Source of the DNA: Thiomicrorhabdus sp965603495
GTDB lineage: Bacteria > Pseudomonadota > Gammaproteobacteria > Thiomicrospirales > Thiomicrospiraceae
DNA: 64,000 bases
Assembly (NCBI GenBank): GCA_965603495.1
Contig: CBFDDF010000002.1
Span: 1-64,000 of the forward strand
Direction of reading: 5' to 3'
Part shown: piece after piece, positions 59,117 through 64,000 of the stretch
Layout of the letters: the number at the start of each line of letters is the position of its first letter
How positions within the stretch are numbered: the stretch's first letter is position 1
The notes under the pieces: generated by a model
Seen by the model: the letters and a program-made list of their open reading frames with translations, nothing else
Told to the model about the DNA's origin: nothing
Databases searched by the model: none
Position numbers and translations under genes: made by a program

Positions 59117-61585
59117 ATGTTGTCAGAATTACAGTTTTCTACTAGTTCGTATATCCGTTTTTTTTCAGAAATAGGTATGGATGATATTCAACTTGTTGGC
59201 GGTAAAAATGCCTCATTGGGAGAAATGTATCAGAGTTTGGTTCCTCAGGGCGTACCTGTGCCAAATGGGTTTGCGATTACATCAGAATCCTATAATGAAA
59301 TTCTTAAACAGAATAATCTGTTAGAGCGATTGCACGCTATCCTTGACCCACTTGATGTTGAAAATACACAAGACCTGCAAAAGTGTGGTGCAGAAGTTAG
59401 AGCGTTAATTTACAAATCAACGTTACCAGAATCCCTTTATAACGAAATGGTACAGGCTTATGAAACACTTACTCAGCCTCTAGGTAACCACTTTTCTTTA
59501 GCGATAAGAAGTTCAGCCACGGCAGAGGATTTGCCGACAGCGAGTTTTGCAGGACAGCAAGATTCGTATTTAAATATTTCGGGTCTCGAAGAATACATTG
59601 ATGCTTGTAAGCAGTGTTTTGCAAGTTTGTTTAATGATCGTGCTATTCACTATCGTGTTGAACAAGGCTTTGATCACTTTGAAGTGTCTTTATCTGTGGG
59701 TGTTCAGCTTATGGTGCGTTCTGATTTAGCCTCTTCTGGTGTGCTGTTCACGGTTGATACCGAAAGTGGATTTGAGGATGTTGTGTTGGTCACGGCGGCT
59801 TATGGTTTAGGTGAAAATGTTGTGCAAGGCGCGATTGAACCTGATGAATTCTATGTGCATAAACCAACGTTCAAAAAAGGCTACCGCAGTGTATTAAGAC
59901 GTCACTTAGGGTCTAAAAAGCTCAAAATGATTTATGCAACTGACCCTACAAGCATTGAATCAATCGAGAACGTTCCAACACCATTAGAGCAGCAGCAGTC
60001 ATTTTGTATCTCTGATGAAGATGTGATGAAGCTAGCAGAGTATGCGATCAAAATTGAAGATTACTACAGTGAACTTGCGAAAGTAAATCGCCCGATGGAT
60101 ATCGAGTGGGCTAAAGACGGTGAAACAGGCCAGATATTTGTTGTACAAGCACGTCCAGAAACCGTCGTTTCTCAAAAACAGGGCGGATTTTTAAAACAAT
60201 ATACGTTAGAGGAAAATCGTCCAGAACCTTTGGTTAGAGGTCGTGCGGTGGGGAGTCGTGTTGCCAGCGGTAAAGCGAGGCTCATTGAATCTGCAGAATT
60301 TCTGCATGAGTTTAAGGAGGGCGAGGTATTGGTTGCTGATATGACGACACCGGATTGGGAGCCGATTATGAAAAAAGCATCCGCTTTAGTCACCAATCGA
60401 GGAGGACGTACCTGCCATGCCGCCATTATTGCTCGTGAACTTGGTATTCCTGCCGTGGTCGGAACTGAGCGTGCGACGGACTTGATTGAAAACGGTGCGA
60501 CCTTAACCGTTTCTTGTGTTGAGGGAGATGAAGGTCGCGTTTATGCCAAGGCGCTTGAATTCACAGAAAATGAGGTTGATATTGGGCATTTAAAGATGCC
60601 GAAAACCAAAGTGAAGATGAACTTGGCTAACCCTGAACAAGCATTCATAGTCAATCAAATACCCAATGATGGTGTGGGGTTAGCACGTATGGAATTTATT
60701 ATTAGTAATAGTATTAAAATTCACCCTCAGGCGCTTCTTAATCCAGAAAAAGTAACGGATACACGTACCCAGAATCTGATTACTGATATTACGGCAGGGT
60801 ACGAAAGTGGTCGTGAATTTTTCATTGATAAGCTTTCGGAAGGTATTGCGGGCATTGCTGCAGGTTTTTACCCTAAAGAGGTTGTTTTAAGACTGTCTGA
60901 CTTTAAAACGAACGAGTACGCAACCTTAATTGGTGGGGACGTGTTTGAAGAGAAGGAAGAGAACCCTATGCTCGGTTTTAGGGGAGCGGCTCGATATAAC
61001 GATCCTGAATATAAAGCCAGTTTTGCCCTTGAGTGTGAAGCTGTCAAACGGGTTAGGGAGACGCTTGGATTCGATAATGTGGTTATTATGATTCCATTTT
61101 GCCGTACGGTAGAAGAAGCGAAACTTGTTATGGAAAACTTAGCCAAAAATGACCTAATACGGGGTCAAAACGGTTTGCAAGTCTATATGATGGTTGAGTT
61201 GCCAAGTAATGTTCTGCTGATTGATGAATTTTCAGAATACTTTGATGGTTTCTCAATCGGTACCAATGATTTAACCCAGCTTGTTCTAGGCGTTGATCGC
61301 GATTCTCATAAGGTCGCTTTTGAGTTCGATGAACGAAATGCAGCTGTCAAGAAAATGGTGAAGATGGCTATTGAAGGCGCTAAGCGTAACAATAAACCGA
61401 TTGGTATTTGTGGGCAGGCTCCGTCAGATTATCCAGAATTTGCAGCGTTTTTAGTAGAGCAGGGTGTTAGTTCAATGAGTTTAAATCCTGATTCGATTTT
61501 ACACACTATCCCTATCGTTTTGGAAGCAGAAGAACAACTTAAACTCTCTAGAAAAGTGTTGTCATTCTTTAAAAAGATTGGGTAA
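59117..61585 (+). CDS. ppsA: phosphoenolpyruvate synthase
   Basis: PpsA converts pyruvate and ATP to phosphoenolpyruvate, AMP and phosphate for gluconeogenesis. The protein has 822 residues. The ATP-grasp domain begins VGGKNASLGEMYQSL and includes RSSATAEDLPTASFAGQQDSYL; the swivelling domain carries the phosphohistidine in GGRTCHAAIIARELGIPAVVG. The C-terminal barrel has MLGFRGAARY, GTNDLTQLVLGVDRDS and GICGQAPSDYPEF with the catalytic cysteine. The frame opens at 59093 with TTG; the ATG at 59117, after GGTGAGAG, is the better start. The usual regulator gene ppsR is not adjacent. Confidence 0.96.
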   Translation: MLSELQFSTSSYIRFFSEIGMDDIQLVGGKNASLGEMYQSLVPQGVPVPNGFAITSESYNEILKQNNLLERLHAILDPLDVENTQDLQKCGAEVRALIYKSTLPESLYNEMVQAYETLTQPLGNHFSLAIRSSATAEDLPTASFAGQQDSYLNISGLEEYIDACKQCFASLFNDRAIHYRVEQGFDHFEVSLSVGVQLMVRSDLASSGVLFTVDTESGFEDVVLVTAAYGLGENVVQGAIEPDEFYVHKPTFKKGYRSVLRRHLGSKKLKMIYATDPTSIESIENVPTPLEQQQSFCISDEDVMKLAEYAIKIEDYYSELAKVNRPMDIEWAKDGETGQIFVVQARPETVVSQKQGGFLKQYTLEENRPEPLVRGRAVGSRVASGKARLIESAEFLHEFKEGEVLVADMTTPDWEPIMKKASALVTNRGGRTCHAAIIARELGIPAVVGTERATDLIENGATLTVSCVEGDEGRVYAKALEFTENEVDIGHLKMPKTKVKMNLANPEQAFIVNQIPNDGVGLARMEFIISNSIKIHPQALLNPEKVTDTRTQNLITDITAGYESGREFFIDKLSEGIAGIAAGFYPKEVVLRLSDFKTNEYATLIGGDVFEEKEENPMLGFRGAARYNDPEYKASFALECEAVKRVRETLGFDNVVIMIPFCRTVEEAKLVMENLAKNDLIRGQNGLQVYMMVELPSNVLLIDEFSEYFDGFSIGTNDLTQLVLGVDRDSHKVAFEFDERNAAVKKMVKMAIEGAKRNNKPIGICGQAPSDYPEFAAFLVEQGVSSMSLNPDSILHTIPIVLEAEEQLKLSRKVLSFFKKIG

Positions 61586-61639
61586 AGCAACTTTATTCAC
61601 CTATCCAGACTTTATTTTTAAGGCTGGATAAGGTGTAAA

Positions 61640-61725
61640 AAAAAGGGGACGCTTCCCTTTTATTTCAAAGTTACCAGGCCTGGTCAAATCAAAACTAACC
61701 CGCTTTTTAGCGGGTTTTTTTATTG
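61640..61725 (+). repeat. REP-palindrome-terminator module
   Basis: AAAAAGGGGACGCTTCCCTTTT-type string (61640-61662), exact ACCAGGCCTGGT (61673-61684), then terminator AACCCGCT-TTTT-AGCGGGTT plus T run (61697-61722). It follows ppsA. Confidence 0.88.
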
Positions 61726-61832
61726 GTTAAGACCAATGCTTTATAGGCATGTTTTCTTGAATAAAAATAATGTAAGATATTTTTTTAAGAGATTTCTTCT
61801 CTTTACCTTTTTCCTTCTTTGGAGTCAGTGAT

Positions 61833-62396
61833 ATGAACCGCTTAATTGTTTCCCTCATAATGATGTCTAGTTTGTTTTTAACAGGGTGTGCTACTACAGG
61901 TGGTAGTTCTGTAGGGGAGCAGCGTCAATCGATTTTGGCGATGAAAAATGAGACTCTACAGAAACTCTATAAGCAGAAATCCGATGTAAAGTCGCAGATT
62001 GCTAAAGCGCCTGGCTATGCTGTGTTTAGTAATGCTAATGTCAATTTGTTAATTGCCAGTTTTGGAGGTGGTTACGGTGTCGTAAAGAACAACGCTAGCG
62101 GCAAACATACTTATATGAAAATGGGTGAAGTCGGTGTTGGTTTGGGTTTGGGTGCTAAGGATTTTCGTATTGTCTTTGTTTTTCACACGGAAGCGGCGAT
62201 GAATCGATTTATCACTCATGGTTGGGCATTTGGTGGCCAGGCAGATGCGGCGGCTAAAGCGGGTGAAAAGGGTGCCGCGGTTGGCGGTGAATTAACGGTA
62301 GATAATATGACAATCTACCAGCTCACCGAAAGCGGTTTGGCGTTACAAGCGACCGTCAAAGGCACCAAATTTTGGAAGGATGATGAGTTAAACTAG
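61833..62396 (+). CDS. SYLF/YSC84 domain lipoprotein
   Basis: A 187-residue lipoprotein (lipobox FLTGC, cysteine 19). The mature part matches the SYLF (Ysc84-like) lipid-binding domain: KAPGYAVFSNANVNLLIASFGGGYGVV, YMKMGEVGVGLGLGAKDFRIVFVFHT, WAFGGQADAAAKAG and MTIYQLTESGLALQATVKGTKFW. In bacteria the domain is often in envelope lipoproteins of unknown function; phosphoinositide binding is known only for the eukaryotic members. A palindrome variant and terminator follow. Confidence 0.92.
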   Translation: MNRLIVSLIMMSSLFLTGCATTGGSSVGEQRQSILAMKNETLQKLYKQKSDVKSQIAKAPGYAVFSNANVNLLIASFGGGYGVVKNNASGKHTYMKMGEVGVGLGLGAKDFRIVFVFHTEAAMNRFITHGWAFGGQADAAAKAGEKGAAVGGELTVDNMTIYQLTESGLALQATVKGTKFWKDDELN

Positions 62397-62411
62397 CCGT
62401 CATTTTAGTTG

Positions 62412-62467
62412 AACAGGCCTGGTTGTTTCGAATATTAAGAAACCCGCTTTTTAGCGGGTTTTTTTGT
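62412..62467 (+). repeat. palindrome variant plus terminator
   Basis: AACAGGCCTGGT (62412-62423, one mismatch) then AAACCCGCT-TTTT-AGCGGGTTTTTTT (62441-62465). It follows the SYLF lipoprotein gene. Confidence 0.85.
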
Positions 62468-62568
62468 TGGCTTTATTACGTACATTTTGTGTATGATGAT
62501 TGATTCTAATTTTACGCTTACCTTAATGATTATCGATTATTTTGCCCCAGATTTCTTGTAGGAGAAAC

Positions 62569-63132
62569 ATGCAAGTTAGAACTTATTTTATATTGCTTAT
62601 CTGTCTATATCCGGGCTGGGTGCTAAGCGAAGAATCGAATAAACAAAACGAAATAGCTGTTTGCTACGATTACAGTTGCAAGCGTGTGAGCCAAGTAGCG
62701 CTAATAGGCTCAGAATGGGATAGGATCACTAGACTGTTCGACGCCAAGGCTCGAACATCTCAAGAAGAACGTCTAATCATTGCCAAAGCCATCGCCCTGA
62801 TGGAACAGCTCACAGGAAAAGCGGTGGGAACTTCGAATGATAAAGCCAGAAATTCAGGCACAGGTGAAGCTGGTCAAATGGACTGTATAGACGAATCTAT
62901 AAATACAACAGCCTACATTAGGCTCTTTGAAGATAAAGGCTGGATCAAATGGCATCAAGTAGAAGAGAGAGTGGAGCGCAGTCCTTTCATCTTTGATATC
63001 CATTGGACAGCCGTCATTAAGGATAAACAAACCAAGCAACGCTATGCCATTGATTCTTGGTTTAGAGAGAATGGCAGAGAACCGGTTATTCTGAAGTTGG
63101 AGGACTGGAAGGCAAAGAAAGAAGCGCCCTGA
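62569..63132 (+). CDS. conserved hypothetical secreted protein
   Basis: A 187-residue protein with a signal peptide (MQVRTYFILLICLYPGWVLS); I start at the ATG 62569, after AGGAGAAA, not at the upstream in-frame ATG 62542. The mature part has cysteines in VCYDYSCK and the block QMDCIDESINTTAYIRLFEDKGWIKWH, then WTAVIKDKQTKQRYAIDSWF. I have seen this pattern in uncharacterised proteobacterial exported proteins. The invariant Cys, His and Asp suggest a papain-like or transglutaminase-like fold, but that is only a guess. A palindrome module follows. Confidence 0.8.
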   Translation: MQVRTYFILLICLYPGWVLSEESNKQNEIAVCYDYSCKRVSQVALIGSEWDRITRLFDAKARTSQEERLIIAKAIALMEQLTGKAVGTSNDKARNSGTGEAGQMDCIDESINTTAYIRLFEDKGWIKWHQVEERVERSPFIFDIHWTAVIKDKQTKQRYAIDSWFRENGREPVILKLEDWKAKKEAP

Positions 63133-63143
63133 TTAGAAATAAG

Positions 63144-63222
63144 AGGGTAGAGTAAAATTAGGCAATTGACCAGGCCTGGTCAAATCAAAAAGAGCCCGGT
63201 TTTCAGCGGGTTTTTTTACAGA
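63144..63222 (+). repeat. REP-palindrome-terminator module
   Basis: AGGGTAGAGTAAAATTAGGC leads to the 18-bp palindrome TTGACCAGGCCTGGTCAA (core 63169-63180), then terminator GAGCCCGGTTTTCAGCGGGT plus T run (63192-63218). Confidence 0.88.
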
Positions 63223-63265
63223 GTTTGAGTCATCGCTTTAGAGATATAAGGTAAGTTCAATTAGA

Positions 63266-64000
63266 TTAGAAAAGCTCTACCTCTTCGTCTGTATTGTGGA
63301 CTTCAACGCGGTTACGACCATTCTGTTTTGCCCTATATAGCGCTTCATCTGCATATTTGTATATTTCTTCAATAATATAGGACTGGTTTGGTTCTAAGAT
63401 CATAAGCCCCATTGATAAAGTGAGTCTTTGGTATGGCGGGTTTCCAGAATGTTCTATATTACAGTCAAATATGGCTTGTCTACATTGTTCACTTACTAGG
63501 TAAGCTTTGTCTTGATCCTCTGCTCTAAAAAGTACGGCAAACTCCTCACCACCCAATCTAAAAACGTAATCCCCTGCGCGTTTAAAAATAGATTTGGTAG
63601 AAGAGACAATACGTTTAAGGGCTTCATCGCCGGCTGGATGTCCATAAGTGTCATTGTATTTTTTGAAATTGTCAGCATCCATCATTAAAAAACACAGGTA
63701 TTGGCCATCGCGTTTGGCGCGATCAATCTCAGGTTGGAGAACTTGATTATAGTAACGTCTATTGAGAGCGCCTGTAAGCTCATCGGTAATGGTGAGGGTT
63801 TCAATGTGCTTATGATCTGTAATATCCTGTCTAACAGCAAGATAGCCTGTTATTTCGTCAGTCTCATCTATAATTGGGTCTATGTGAACATTAACCCAGT
63901 AAGCATCCCCATTTTTCTTTTTGTTTTTAACTTCGCCTTCCCAAGTTCTACCGGATTGAATCGTTTTCCATAGATCTTTGTAGAGTTCTGCAGGCATATC
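63266..64000 (-). CDS. PAS-GGDEF diguanylate cyclase (N-terminus beyond window)
   Basis: The frame is open to the right edge (the codon before the ATG at 63997 is GAT), so the start lies outside. The visible 244 residues begin in the C-terminal half of a PAS domain (WEGEVKNKKKNGDAYWVNVHIDPI, YLAVRQDITDHKHIE), joined directly to a GGDEF domain (DELTGALNRRYYNQVL, MMDADNFKKYNDTYGHPAGDEAL, RLGGEEFAVLF). The GGEEF variant is active in the family. It should make cyclic di-GMP in response to a signal sensed by the PAS or upstream domains. It is the second cyclase of the window. Confidence 0.92.
   Translation of the reverse strand, partial: DMPAELYKDLWKTIQSGRTWEGEVKNKKKNGDAYWVNVHIDPIIDETDEITGYLAVRQDITDHKHIETLTITDELTGALNRRYYNQVLQPEIDRAKRDGQYLCFLMMDADNFKKYNDTYGHPAGDEALKRIVSSTKSIFKRAGDYVFRLGGEEFAVLFRAEDQDKAYLVSEQCRQAIFDCNIEHSGNPPYQRLTLSMGLMILEPNQSYIIEEIYKYADEALYRAKQNGRNRVEVHNTDEEVELF

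Noticed and set aside
780..63180. The 12-bp palindrome as an intrinsic terminator or Xer dif site
   Set aside because: It has no loop or T tract of its own, true terminators stand beside it, and dif occurs once per replicon with a different two-armed layout.

Overview
The window reads as the chromosome of a free-living gammaproteobacterium of moderate GC content. Gene order and protein style suggest a sulfur-oxidising relative of Thiomicrospira, Hydrogenovibrio or Thiomicrorhabdus. That placement is inference; there is no rRNA gene here to confirm it. The uvrC-pgsA-tRNA-Gly-tRNA-Cys-tRNA-Leu order also occurs in Escherichia coli.

Layout. 0-5.3 kb: start of a secreted glycine-rich protein running off the left edge, acnB, and two paralogous lipoproteins. 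5.3-9.4 kb: sppA-like protease, uvrC, pgsA, three tRNAs. 9.5-12.7 kb: gnd-zwf-pgl operon on the minus strand. 13.2-20.9 kb: nitrate locus with two NasT-like ANTAR regulators, a NasS-like sensor, a structured leader, an NrtABC transporter, a membrane protein and a lipoprotein cytochrome c. 21-26.4 kb: VF530-family protein, glycosyltransferase, three small envelope proteins, a diguanylate cyclase and fkpB. 26.5-42 kb: sucCD, nadE, bamD/rluD/pgeF, a CPA2 antiporter with nadC, ampD, a tandem-Cache protein, flavodoxin, a HAD phosphatase and rppH. 42-48.3 kb: pyruvate dehydrogenase operon aceE-aceF-lpd behind a long structured leader. 48.3-63.2 kb: accessory-looking region with a Shedu-like nuclease, a REP-associated transposase, an integron-integrase remnant and many palindromic repeats among ordinary genes (DUF3820, SpeE-like, RhlE-like helicase, DUF3297, TlpA fusion, cold-shock protein, OFA transporter, ppsA, SYLF lipoprotein). 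The right edge cuts a PAS-GGDEF protein.

The strongest unexplained signal is the 12-bp palindrome ACCAGGCCTGGT. I count 18 exact copies and about six one-mismatch copies in 64 kb, where far fewer than one is expected by chance. Most intergenic copies sit between a stop codon and a rho-independent terminator, on either strand. The intragenic copies all read as Pro-Gly-Leu-Val. Two copies are interrupted at the same point by one or two 38-bp units. A second repeat family (GGGGACGCTACCC / GGGGTCAGAG) is shared with perfect 20-bp inverted repeats around the REP-associated transposase, and 12-bp inverted copies bracket the Shedu-like gene. Other leads are the nas leader with competing hairpins and an intI pseudogene.
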